The translations under genes and the position numbers were made by a program. 19,568 bases of DNA from contig JAQTNV010000063.1 in NCBI GenBank assembly GCA_028713675.1, forward strand, positions 1 through 19,568. Direction: 5' to 3'. Shown here in pieces: positions 1 to 6,740 of this stretch (its first letter is position 1; each line of letters starts with the position of its first letter). The DNA comes from a bacterium. GTDB taxonomy: Bacteria; Desulfobacterota; JAPLJL01. The notes below the pieces were generated by a model, which ran no database searches, was not told the origin of the DNA, and was given only the letters and a program-made list of their open reading frames with translations.

Positions 1-579
1 CAGGCCGAGGCCCTGTGCACCGTCGACGTCAATACCGGCAAGTACGTCGGCAAGAAAAACCCCGAAGAAACCATCCTGCGCACCAACCTGGAGGCGGCCA
101 AGGAAATCGCCTACCAGCTCCGGCTCCGCAGCATCGGCGGGATCGTCATCGTGGATTTTATCGACATGGAAAGGGAAGGCCACCGCAACCGGGTTTACAA
201 CCTTTTCAGGGAAGCCCTGAAAAAGGACCGCTCCAAGGTCAACATCCTCCGGATCTCGGAATTCGGCCTGGTCGAGATGACCCGGGAACGGACCCGCCCC
301 TCGCTCATTCACGCCATCGGCGAGCCCTGTTTCTACTGCGAGGGCTCGGGCTTCATCAAAAGCCCGGTCACGGTCGGCTACGAGATCTTCCGGGAAATCC
401 AGCGGGAGATCGACAACCTCCCCCGGAAAAAAATCACGATCCTGGTCCATCCCGACCTGGCCGAATTGATGGCCGGGGACAAGCATCACATCATCGAGGA
501 CATCCAGACGCGCTTCCAGCGCAAGGTGGTCCTGAAGGCCAAGCCCGAGCTGCACCGGGAAGAATTCGTGATCTCTTAA
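1..579 (+). CDS. rng: Ribonuclease G (RNase E/G family), C-terminal part; 5' end outside the window
   Basis: Endoribonuclease of the RNase E/G family, which processes and degrades RNA in the cytoplasm. The reading frame is open from base 1, so the gene starts upstream; about 192 residues are visible. The catalytic-domain motif VDVNTGKYVG lies near visible residue 8, and a second acidic motif, VIVDFIDM, lies about 40 residues later; together they supply the two metal-binding aspartates of the family. The Zn-link-type motif CFYCEGSG (CxxC) follows, then the small C-terminal domain. The protein ends soon after this domain with no long disordered tail, which fits RNase G better than RNase E. The family assignment is secure; the choice of G over E is inference. 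Confidence 0.95.
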   Translation, partial: QAEALCTVDVNTGKYVGKKNPEETILRTNLEAAKEIAYQLRLRSIGGIVIVDFIDMEREGHRNRVYNLFREALKKDRSKVNILRISEFGLVEMTRERTRPSLIHAIGEPCFYCEGSGFIKSPVTVGYEIFREIQREIDNLPRKKITILVHPDLAELMAGDKHHIIEDIQTRFQRKVVLKAKPELHREEFVIS

Positions 580-613
580 TCCGGTAAGGACGACCGCCAA
601 CCCCAGTTTTAAT

Positions 614-680
614 CTGTCATTCTGCGTGTCCCGTGCGGAGCGGCGGGAAGGCCGCCTCCGGCGGGCGAAGAATCTCTCCT
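614..680. repeat. REP-like palindromic hairpin, copy A
   Basis: An ATTCT at 619-623 pairs with AGAAT at 669-673. Between them lies a GC-rich interior that includes the perfect small hairpin CCGCC-TCC-GGCGG. The outer sequence (CTGTCATTCTG on the left, CGAAGAATCTCTCCT on the right) is repeated at 3526-3560 with a different, much shorter interior. The hairpin sits directly 5' of the structured repeat core in both copies. It is non-coding. Confidence 0.6.
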
Positions 681-706
681 CAGCGCTCGATTTTTCCTTT
701 TTTTTT

Positions 707-903
707 GGGGGGTTGGTTTCACTCCCCTCACAATAGGCACAATGCCGCTAGTCCAGCAGGCTGACCCGCAGGGTCTAGCCAGTATCGATAGATATTTAAC
801 CGTCGAGTTCATCGTAGCCTGATTTCCGAAGAGTTCGTGTCGCGCCCCTCTGGGGTTCTCGTCCTGAGGACCCCATCGGGGTCGAAGGAAGAACCAACCC
901 CCC
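707..903 (+). ncRNA. 197-nt structured repeat, copy A (possible HEARO/omega-RNA-type RNA)
   Basis: This is one of two same-length copies; the other is 3587-3783. A 12-bp terminal helix joins 707-718 to 892-903. Inside are a hairpin at 736-746 (GGCA/TGCC), a strong two-part hairpin at 759-780 (GGCT plus GACCC paired with GGGTC and AGCC), CCCC-TCT-GGGG near 845-855, and GACCCC-ATC-GGGGTC at 868-882. In copy B the TT/AA pairs of the terminal helix are AA/TT, a double compensatory change, and the 736-746 stem is kept by G-U wobbles. No open reading frame fits. From memory, the layout and the CTCACAATAG and AGGCTGA stretches recall the HEARO/omega RNAs of IscB/IsrB elements; I could not check this. 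The strand follows from that comparison. Confidence 0.55.
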
Positions 904-1207
904 CTCCGGGCTGTAGGCCCCTACGGGCCGGAAGCCGGGCTTCTTTAAAACCCAAGAAAACCATATTAAATAATTGTCTGTGTCTTGGAAGCTAGGGAAT
1001 CGTACTTGGCGGCTATTGGCTCTATGCCTTCTGCCCTCTACAATCTTCCCGCAAAAAATAAAAAATGCTCGAGAGATGGGAAGATCTCTTAACCCAAAGG
1101 GACTAGATTCAAGGGATAAGAGTCAAGAAACGAGAATAATGGTATAAAAGGCGAAAGATAAAAATGTGGGTTGGGAATTTAGCTTGCTGGCCTTCTAGCT
1201 TGCGAGC
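904..1207. other. Non-coding stretch after repeat copy A
   Basis: No plausible gene on either strand. It contains small hairpins, GGCCC-CTAC-GGGCC near 917-929 and GAAGCCGGGCTTC at 931-943 followed by TTT, which could be a weak terminator. The rest is AT-richer filler. The end (1179-1210), read on the minus strand straight after the lipoprotein stop codon, has an irregular AAGCT-type repeat spaced 7 to 9 nt. Confidence 0.6.
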
Positions 1208-1870
1208 TTAAAAGATATCTTTGATTCTATCCCAGAGGCCCTTCCGGACCTTGATCTGAGCATCCAGATCAAAAGCCGGTTTTTTCTGAAGTTCCCAGAT
1301 GGGAACCACCCAGGTGGCCGTCCGGTCCTGGACTTCCTGGGCGTTGGATTTGACAATCGGGGCGGGTAAAACCACGGTGATTTTAATGTTGTACATCGCC
1401 ATGGCCTGGTTGATGGCCTCGGTCATGATTTTTCCCTTGAGCTCATCGTTCTTGAGGTTCTGCTGGGCTCCCCCTCCCTTGATCCAGACATGAAAATCCC
1501 GGTTGTTCCCGTCTTTTTCAAGAGTGAATCTGTAGCTGTCGTTATTGAAGGTGCTGATATCGTCAAATTTCAGGACGTACTGCAGAGACACGTTTTTATC
1601 GTCCATCACCAGTTTCGCCCCTTCCACCTTGACGCCCTTGGTGTTTTCGAACATTTTGTAAACATCCGCTTCGGAAACGGGAAACATGGTCCCCGGCCCC
1701 TTGGGAACCAGCTGGAAGAATTCGCGTTTGAGGACGTAACGCACGTCCATCCGCCCCGAGCCGTCCAGATTCAGGAAGATTTTTTCCTCCACATTGACGC
1801 AGGCCGACAGGAAGACCAAGACCCCGATCAGACAAAACAGCCGGCCGGCACGCAAATATTTCTTCCGCAT
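1208..1870 (-). CDS. Predicted lipoprotein, LppM-like
   Basis: A 220-residue exported protein. The N-terminus has basic residues, a hydrophobic stretch at about 11-22 and a lipobox LSAC with the lipidation cysteine at 24, so it is probably membrane-anchored after signal peptidase II cleavage. The mature start, CVNVEEKIFLNLDGSG, resembles the beta-rich domain of LppM-like/DUF3153-like lipoproteins. The tail (about 175-220) is basic and has no clear second membrane segment. It is divergent from the histidine-kinase remnant, with the start codons' region shared at 1871-1924. The family link is from memory of the N-terminal pattern; the function is unknown. Confidence 0.8.
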   Translation of the reverse strand: MRKKYLRAGRLFCLIGVLVFLSACVNVEEKIFLNLDGSGRMDVRYVLKREFFQLVPKGPGTMFPVSEADVYKMFENTKGVKVEGAKLVMDDKNVSLQYVLKFDDISTFNNDSYRFTLEKDGNNRDFHVWIKGGGAQQNLKNDELKGKIMTEAINQAMAMYNIKITVVLPAPIVKSNAQEVQDRTATWVVPIWELQKKPAFDLDAQIKVRKGLWDRIKDIF

Positions 1871-1924
1871 GGTTTATAATTCTCCCCAATTTTCGGGAGA
1901 AGTCAACCGGAAGCAGGAAATATT

Positions 1925-2296
1925 TTGAAACCCCGCCACCGAAAAACGCCCAAGCTTCCCGCGCCCCGGGAAAACCCGGCGGGTCACCGTCATCTCCAAT
2001 TACCGGAGAACGAAAGCGTCCCTGCCGGCACTCCGGCAAGCCAGGGCAGCCGGGGTCATCAGCGCTCCCATCCGGTCAGCCTGGAGAGAAAAGACGGGCG
2101 GGTCGAGGCCAAGATCGAGGACAACGGGATCGGGTTCCGGGTGGAAAAGGTGCTGAATCGCCCGGGTGGATCGGTCGGCCTGATGGGAATCGAAGAACGG
2201 GCAGCCCTGCTGGGGGGGAAGAGCGTGTTCAAATCCCAGCCCGGGAAAGGGACCCAAATCCGGGTAGAGCTTCCCCTTCCTCCAATTTCCGGCTAG
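1925..2296 (+). pseudogene. Remnant of a NarL-system sensor histidine kinase (ATPase-domain end only)
   Basis: Only the C-terminal part of a HisKA_3/HATPase_c kinase is recognisable. From about base 2085 the frame reads SLERKDGRVEAKIEDNGIGF (G1-type box), then GLMGIEERAALLGG and GKGTQIRVELPL, all typical of NarX/DegS-type kinases. Upstream of about 2080 the translation is proline- and arginine-rich and no longer resembles a kinase. The N-box, the phospho-accepting histidine helix and any sensor domain are absent, and the divergent lipoprotein gene begins at 1870. The end is 10 bp before the response regulator, the normal kinase-regulator order, so this was probably a real operon partner that lost its 5' part. 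Confidence 0.75.
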
Positions 2297-2306
2297 GATA
2301 GTTGTT

Positions 2307-2960
2307 ATGGATAAGATCACTATAATTCTGGCGGATGATCACACTCTGGTCCGCCAGGGCATCCGGATGATCCTGGAACAGGAGCCCGACCTCCAGATTG
2401 TCGGTGAGGCCGGTGACGGCAAGGAAGCCGTCCGCAAGGTGAGCGAGCTCAATCCCGACCTGCTCCTCCTCGATTACGCCATGCCCGGCCCTCCCGGGGG
2501 GGACGTGGTCGCCCAAATCAAGCGGATCAACCCGCGGACCAAGATCAGCATCCTTTCCATGCACCAGGACGACGAATACGTGATCAACGCCATCCGCACC
2601 GGGGCCGACGGCTACATCCTGAAGGACACCGCCGCCCCCGAGTTGGTCAGCGCCATCCGCTCGATCCTGAAAGGCGGCATTTATCTCTCACCCTCCATTT
2701 CCAAGATCCTGGTCCGGGGCTACCAGGGAAAGAAAATGCCCAAGTTCCCCAAATCCCCCTACGAAAACCTGACCCGCCGGGAACGCGAAATCCTCAAACT
2801 TCTGGCCGAAGGTTCCAGCGTCAAGGAAATCGCCGGCCACCTAAAACTCTCGATCAAAACCGTGGATGCCCATAAAAACAACCTGATGAAAAAGCTCGAT
2901 ATCCACGACCGGACCCACCTGGTCCGCTACGCCATCCGCCGCAAACTGGTGGAGCTGTAG
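2307..2960 (+). CDS. Two-component response regulator, NarL/FixJ (LuxR HTH) family
   Basis: A 217-residue DNA-binding regulator. The receiver domain (about 4-120) has the acidic pair D10-D11, the phosphoacceptor D56 in LLLLDYAMP, and K106 in YILKDTA, so it looks competent for phosphorylation. A LuxR-type helix-turn-helix (about 150-213) follows: LTRREREILKLLAEG, then KEIAGHLKLSIKTVDAHK. It lies just downstream of the kinase remnant, so its original cognate kinase is probably lost and it must be phosphorylated by another kinase or act otherwise (inference). Length and domain order are normal for the family. Target genes cannot be read from the window. Confidence 0.95.
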   Translation: MDKITIILADDHTLVRQGIRMILEQEPDLQIVGEAGDGKEAVRKVSELNPDLLLLDYAMPGPPGGDVVAQIKRINPRTKISILSMHQDDEYVINAIRTGADGYILKDTAAPELVSAIRSILKGGIYLSPSISKILVRGYQGKKMPKFPKSPYENLTRREREILKLLAEGSSVKEIAGHLKLSIKTVDAHKNNLMKKLDIHDRTHLVRYAIRRKLVEL

Positions 2961-3077
2961 GAGTAAGGTTAAAAATCCTTCCCCCTAAGGTATTTCTCCA
3001 ATAAAACTCTTTTTTCCCCCCAGCGATAATTGAAGCAGGTAAGGACTGGTCGGGGTTTTCTTCTCCGACGGAAGCAA

Positions 3078-3455
3078 GTGAAAAAAATACTGTTGATCGA
3101 CGAAGATCGCTACCTCCTGGCTTTAACCCGGGTTTCTTTGGAGCTCGACGGTTTCCAGGTCTTCACCGCCAACGATCAGGAACAGGCTTTAAAGCTCTGG
3201 GAAATGGAAAAACCGGACATGATTATCCTGGATTCCCGGATCAACGGTTCCGGGAACGCCACCCTGACCCGCCAGATCCGGGATCTTCGCGGCAACGTCC
3301 AACCGGTGATCGTCCTTTCCTCCAACCGGCTGGATGAGGAAGACATCCAAAAGTGCCGGCAGGCCGGGATCGACTGGCACCTCTGCAAGCCCTTCAATAC
3401 CATCACCCTGGGAAAAGAACTCGAGAAGTTCTTTCAGCGGAAACGCGATTCCTGA
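3078..3455 (+). CDS. Receiver-only response regulator
   Basis: A single receiver domain of 125 residues from the GTG at 3078, chosen because the typical beta-1 strand VKKILLIDED starts right there. An in-frame ATG at 3030 would add 16 basic residues unlike the family. Key residues are present: D8/D10 acidic pocket, D52 in MIILDSR, S81 after the fourth strand, and K104 in LCKPFN. There is no output domain, so it probably acts by protein-protein contact, as CheY- or Spo0F-like proteins do. It follows the LuxR regulator by 117 bp on the same strand and could be co-transcribed. The Shine-Dalgarno sequence is weak. Confidence 0.85.
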   Translation: MKKILLIDEDRYLLALTRVSLELDGFQVFTANDQEQALKLWEMEKPDMIILDSRINGSGNATLTRQIRDLRGNVQPVIVLSSNRLDEEDIQKCRQAGIDWHLCKPFNTITLGKELEKFFQRKRDS

Positions 3456-3525
3456 AAAATCCTTTCGAATTTTCCAATCAAAATAATAAACTCCAAACAA
3501 AATAATTCCTTCGCCTTCTATTTTC

Positions 3526-3560
3526 CTGTCATTCTGAGCCGAAGGCGAAGAATCTCTCCT
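3526..3560. repeat. REP-like palindromic hairpin, copy B
   Basis: ATTCT (3531-3535) pairs with AGAAT (3549-3553), with an inner GCC-GAA-GGC stem. The outer sequence matches 614-624 and 665-680, but the interior is about 32 bp shorter. As at copy A, it is followed by a roughly 26-nt T-rich spacer and then the structured core. Confidence 0.6.
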
Positions 3561-3586
3561 TTGTGTTAGCTATTCTTTTTCTTTTT

Positions 3587-3783
3587 GGGGGGAAGGTTTC
3601 GCTCCCCTCACAATAGGTGCCGTGCCGTAAATCAGGCAGGCTGACCCGCAGGGTCTAGCCCGTGTCGTTAAATACTTTATCGTCGAGTTTATCGCAACCT
3701 GATTTCCGAAGAGTTCGTATCGCGCCCCTCTGGGGTTCTCGTCCTGAGGACCCCATCGGGGTCGAAGGAAGAACCTTCCCCCC
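3587..3783 (+). ncRNA. 197-nt structured repeat, copy B (possible HEARO/omega-RNA-type RNA)
   Basis: Direct repeat of 707-903, exactly 2880 bp downstream and gap-free against it. The terminal helix pairs 3587-3598 with 3772-3783. Compared with copy A, two adjacent pairs are swapped from T-A to A-T on both arms, so pairing is preserved while sequence is not. The internal stretches CTCCCCTCACAATAGG, CAGGCTGACCCGCAGGG and 3721-3773 are unchanged. Most of the roughly 20 other differences fall in putative loops or weak stems. No reading frame is present. It lies between the receiver gene and the end of lemA. Confidence 0.55.
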
Positions 3784-3830
3784 GGGGTTCTTGAAAAAAC
3801 CCTAATCCCTTACACCTTAAGCTTAACTTT

Positions 3831-4415
3831 CTACTGGGGTTTGGCCGGGTTGAATGAGATCTTCACGTCTTCCAGGTCGTGAGGATTGATCCGCCAGAGC
3901 TCGGAAGCCTCGAAATTTAAAATGTTGGCCACAATCACATCCGGGATCTGCTGGATCTGGATATTGTAAAGGTTGACGGATTCGTTGAAGAATTCCCGGC
4001 GGTCGGCAATGCTGTTTTCCAGGATCGAAACCCGGCCCTGGAGCCCGAGGAAATTGTTGTCCGCCTTGAGGTCCGGGTATTTCTCCACCAGGGCGAAAAG
4101 GCCTTTCAGCGCCTGGGAGACGGCCTGGTCGGCCTCCGATGTCTGCGCCACCCCCCGGGCCTGACCGTAAAGGGAGCGGGCCTCGATCACCTTTTGCAGG
4201 GTTTCCTGCTCGAACTTCATGTAGCCTTCGCAGATGGCCACCAGTTTGGGAAGCTCGTCATGCCGCTGCTTGAGGAGCACGTCAATGTTGCTCCAGGCCT
4301 TGTCGATGTTGTTCTTGAGACGGATCAACCCGTTATAGATGGTGACAAAATATAAAACCACGCCGAGCACCACCAGAACCAGCAAAGCCAGCATGATCAT
4401 CCCGACCCGAAACAT
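3831..4415 (-). CDS. lemA: LemA family membrane protein
   Basis: A 194-residue protein with one N-terminal membrane helix (about 6-27) followed by the LemA helical domain: IYNGLIRLKNNIDKAWSNID, a conserved RHDELPKLV, then the YNxxI and P-D-V motifs near the end (about 150-165). Length and architecture match the family. LemA proteins are membrane-anchored with a helical bundle; their biochemical role is not settled. It begins 14 bp after the GIDE/EF-hand gene, with its Shine-Dalgarno GGAGGGG in the gap, so the two genes form an operon. The pairing of LemA with a GIDE-domain membrane protein is a recurrent arrangement in bacteria (from memory). Confidence 0.95.
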   Translation of the reverse strand: MFRVGMIMLALLVLVVLGVVLYFVTIYNGLIRLKNNIDKAWSNIDVLLKQRHDELPKLVAICEGYMKFEQETLQKVIEARSLYGQARGVAQTSEADQAVSQALKGLFALVEKYPDLKADNNFLGLQGRVSILENSIADRREFFNESVNLYNIQIQQIPDVIVANILNFEASELWRINPHDLEDVKISFNPAKPQ

Positions 4416-4429
4416 ATCCCCTCCTTCTT

Positions 4430-6313
4430 TTAACTCTTAATATAGAATTGCAGTCCCCAGTATACCACCGCCAGAACAATCCCTCCTCCCCCCAGGATTC
4501 CGAGCAGGGTTCTCGCCTTGAGACTCCATAAAAGCTGCCGCTCGCTCCGATCGGAAATAAGGAAGAGTTCGTCGGCCTCCCCCCGTCCGACAAACACTTG
4601 CTCTTCCGTGATCGGCGACCGGAGTTTCTCGACCAGGACCTCCTGTTCCGCCGCCGCGCGGGCCCGCTCCCATTCCTCGTTATCAATCCGGCCGTCCCGG
4701 TTCAGGTCGAAGGCCGCCAGCTTTTCCGGGGATTTCTTCAGCTCCCGAAGCCGGTTTAGGATCTCGGTCTGTCCGGTTCCCGGGTCGGTTTTCACGGATT
4801 GAGTCGTCCCGATCACGTAAACCGGGTGTTTCCAGGGAATGTAAACCTCCGTGATCCGCAACGGCTTCCCCCCGGCCCCCATGACACCCATTTTCAATAG
4901 CGAGCTCCGCCCCATCGCGAGAAGACCCAGTCGAATCTCCTCTGGGGACTGATAGGTCACCTGGCGACATTTGATCTCCACCAGCGCTCCACGGGAATCA
5001 ACCAGGACTTTTCCCGTTTCGTCTTCCACGTAGAAAGGAATATCCTCGGTGTTGCCTCGGGCTATGGCTACATATTTGGAGTCACGGCCGGCCCGGCGGT
5101 ATTCTTCAACCAGAAACTGGTACCAGACACAATCCACCAGCGTGAAAGGGGTTTTCAGGATTGCCGGGGATTGGGCCTGACCCGACACCTCGACCGTGCC
5201 CATCGGCAGCGAGCGGATCCGGGAAGTCGGGATACTCTCAATTCTCCGCGCCCGCCTCAGGCAGACAAACCCATGGAAGAAAATCAGCAGGCCCGCGATC
5301 CCGCCCACCGGGGGAATCAGGCGGAGGTCCCGGGTGTAAAAATATCCCCCCCCCAGGAGTAATCCCGCGACCACCATGGGGATGATCACCGCCGGGGGAC
5401 CCCAGGCGCGGACCCGGTTCAGGCCGGCCTCCAGGGAGGACGGGCGGGAGGTCCCGGTCGAGGGAATAACGGGAGGAGCCGGGCGGACGGGGGAAGACGC
5501 GGCCGGCCCGGTTTCTACCGGCGCCTCTGCGGCAACCGGAACGTTCTCAAACACCAGACCGAGCGCGCGGGAATGGTTTTCGAACCGCTGGAGTTTTTCC
5601 ATCAGGGCAGAGCCCAGGTTCGGTATTTCCGTCGGGTTCAGGAAAACGCCCCCGATCGGAGGCGGGGCGGAAAAACCAAAGGAAAGGTCCAGCCGGCTGC
5701 CGGACGAGAGCGACTGAACGATCCCGACGACTTTCAGCAGGTTCTGGGCCGCGCTCGGGCCGGCCTGATCGCCCAGGGAGGCATAGTTGAAATTTTTGCC
5801 GAAGATCCGCACCCGGGGCGGCCGTTTCCGGGGACAGATGTCCAGAACCGGCTCACCCATCGCAACTGACTCCAAAAGTTCCGCGGGGGGAGCCGCAACC
5901 CTTTCCTCCATCTGCCGGGCGGACCAATCCTGGGAGCCGAGATCGCCGGCCGCCAGCAGGCATTCCTCCCCTCGGGAAAGGGAGTTGATCACCTCGCCCC
6001 GGCCGTTCAGAAAATCCACCCGGCCGTCGCCGAGCCTGACCGTCAGCGCCCTCCGGGCCGGGAAGAGCGCGCGGAACTCCGAATCGGAAAACAGCAGGTG
6101 GGCGTAGCCGGCGTCCTCGAGCCTCAGGGCAATCCGGCTGATTTCCACCCGGTCGGCGGTCCGTTTGAGCACCGCCGGTCCCTTCCCGAAAAACCGCTCC
6201 CGCAGGGTGTAAAGATCAATATTCGTTTCCCGGGAAATGGCCGCCAGCTTGGCTTCCACCTCCGGGGTGCGGGGGAGGGGAAGCACCAGGAGATTGAAAT
6301 AATCTTTTTCCAT
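4430..6313 (-). CDS. Membrane protein with GIDE (Mulan-like) domain and an EF-hand
   Basis: A 627-residue protein. Residues 1-260 form an unrecognised soluble region with FFGKGPAVLKR near 41-51, and 260-300 is Pro/Ala-rich linker. Two membrane helices (about 307-326 and 332-352) precede a domain at about 365-510 that resembles the bacterial GIDE domain (related to the MULAN/MAPL E3 ligase region but without a RING). At 536-547 is a canonical EF-hand loop with ligands D536, N538, D540, G541, I543 and E547, suggesting calcium binding. A last helix (about 603-624) anchors the C-terminus. It is first gene of the operon with lemA and divergent from arsR. The function is unknown; a membrane-envelope or stress role is only inference. 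The Shine-Dalgarno before the ATG at 6313 is weak. Confidence 0.85.
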   Translation of the reverse strand: MEKDYFNLLVLPLPRTPEVEAKLAAISRETNIDLYTLRERFFGKGPAVLKRTADRVEISRIALRLEDAGYAHLLFSDSEFRALFPARRALTVRLGDGRVDFLNGRGEVINSLSRGEECLLAAGDLGSQDWSARQMEERVAAPPAELLESVAMGEPVLDICPRKRPPRVRIFGKNFNYASLGDQAGPSAAQNLLKVVGIVQSLSSGSRLDLSFGFSAPPPIGGVFLNPTEIPNLGSALMEKLQRFENHSRALGLVFENVPVAAEAPVETGPAASSPVRPAPPVIPSTGTSRPSSLEAGLNRVRAWGPPAVIIPMVVAGLLLGGGYFYTRDLRLIPPVGGIAGLLIFFHGFVCLRRARRIESIPTSRIRSLPMGTVEVSGQAQSPAILKTPFTLVDCVWYQFLVEEYRRAGRDSKYVAIARGNTEDIPFYVEDETGKVLVDSRGALVEIKCRQVTYQSPEEIRLGLLAMGRSSLLKMGVMGAGGKPLRITEVYIPWKHPVYVIGTTQSVKTDPGTGQTEILNRLRELKKSPEKLAAFDLNRDGRIDNEEWERARAAAEQEVLVEKLRSPITEEQVFVGRGEADELFLISDRSERQLLWSLKARTLLGILGGGGIVLAVVYWGLQFYIKS

Positions 6314-6363
6314 CTTTCGTGTAATCTTAAAATATTTCCGGGGGTGATGCGAGACGGGGAAAA

Positions 6364-6380
6364 ATAGAATAATATTCTAT
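6364..6380. promoter_or_regulatory. Palindrome at the arsR start (probable ArsR operator)
   Basis: A perfect inverted repeat, ATAGAAT-AAT-ATTCTAT, ends 2 bp before the arsR start codon. ArsR/SmtB repressors bind AT-rich palindromes over their own promoter, so this is a likely autoregulatory operator. It lies in the divergent region and could also affect the GIDE gene. TAGAAT at 6365-6370 could serve as a -10 box, which would put transcription start within a few bases of the ATG. Confidence 0.6.
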
Positions 6381-6382
6381 CA

Positions 6383-6652
6383 ATGAATCTGGAAAAGAAA
6401 GCCAATATCCTGAAAGCCCTGGGCCAGCCCACCCGCCTGAGGATCATGGAATACCTGCGGGACGGGGAACGCTGCGTCTGCGAGATCTTCCCGGCTATCG
6501 GCGGTCAGCAATCCAACATTTCCCGCCACCTGGCGGTCCTGAAGCAGTCGGGGTTGGTCTCCGACCGCCGGGAAGGGGTCAGTATCTTCTACCGCGTCAA
6601 AGACCCCGCAATATTTAAAGTCCTGGATCATCTGAATTTGAAAAAAGCCTGA
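6383..6652 (+). CDS. arsR: ArsR/SmtB family metalloregulator
   Basis: An 89-residue winged-helix repressor. The start MNLEKKANILKALGQPTRLR is typical of the family. The metal-sensing motif ERCVCEI, with C31 and C33, matches the As(III)-binding CVC of ArsR proteins. The recognition helix is QQSNISRHLAVLKQSGLV and the wing follows (RREGVSIFYRV). Binding of arsenite is expected to release the protein from its operators. It heads the ars gene set, with palindromes just before its start and before the next gene. No Shine-Dalgarno is visible since the palindrome fills that space, so the mRNA may be leaderless or weakly translated (inference). Confidence 0.93.
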   Translation: MNLEKKANILKALGQPTRLRIMEYLRDGERCVCEIFPAIGGQQSNISRHLAVLKQSGLVSDRREGVSIFYRVKDPAIFKVLDHLNLKKA

Positions 6653-6670
6653 TATTTCCTGGACGCAGTG

Positions 6671-6722
6671 TTGCCCGGAAAGTCCGGCGCAGTTAATATA
6701 TGAGTAAATGATCATATATTAA
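6671..6722 (+). promoter_or_regulatory. ars operon promoter with overlapping ArsR operator
   Basis: A perfect inverted repeat with 11-bp arms, TTAATATATGA at 6693-6703 and TCATATATTAA at 6712-6722, separated by 8 bp. The ATATGA-N8-TCATAT core fits ArsR/SmtB-family operators. TTGCCC (6671-6676) and TAATAT (6694-6699), spaced 17 bp, could be the -35 and -10 boxes, so the operator would cover the -10. It controls the permease gene and those downstream. Confidence 0.65.
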
Positions 6723-6740
6723 CCAGGACCAATTTTTAAC

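Noticed and set aside
609-812. Open frame on the minus strand within repeat copy A
   Set aside because: It covers half of the structured repeat, and its translation has no domain-like character and no counterpart in copy B.
860-895. Hammerhead-ribozyme-like pieces (CTGAGGA, a stem, then GAA) inside the repeat core
   Set aside because: The CTGANGA/GAA core would be paired away by the perfect GACCCC-ATC-GGGGTC hairpin and no third stem or cleavage site fits; the outer GGTTCT/AGAACC pairing leaves only an internal loop.
931-946. Strong Rho-independent terminator
   Set aside because: The hairpin is short and followed by only three T before A; at most a weak terminator.
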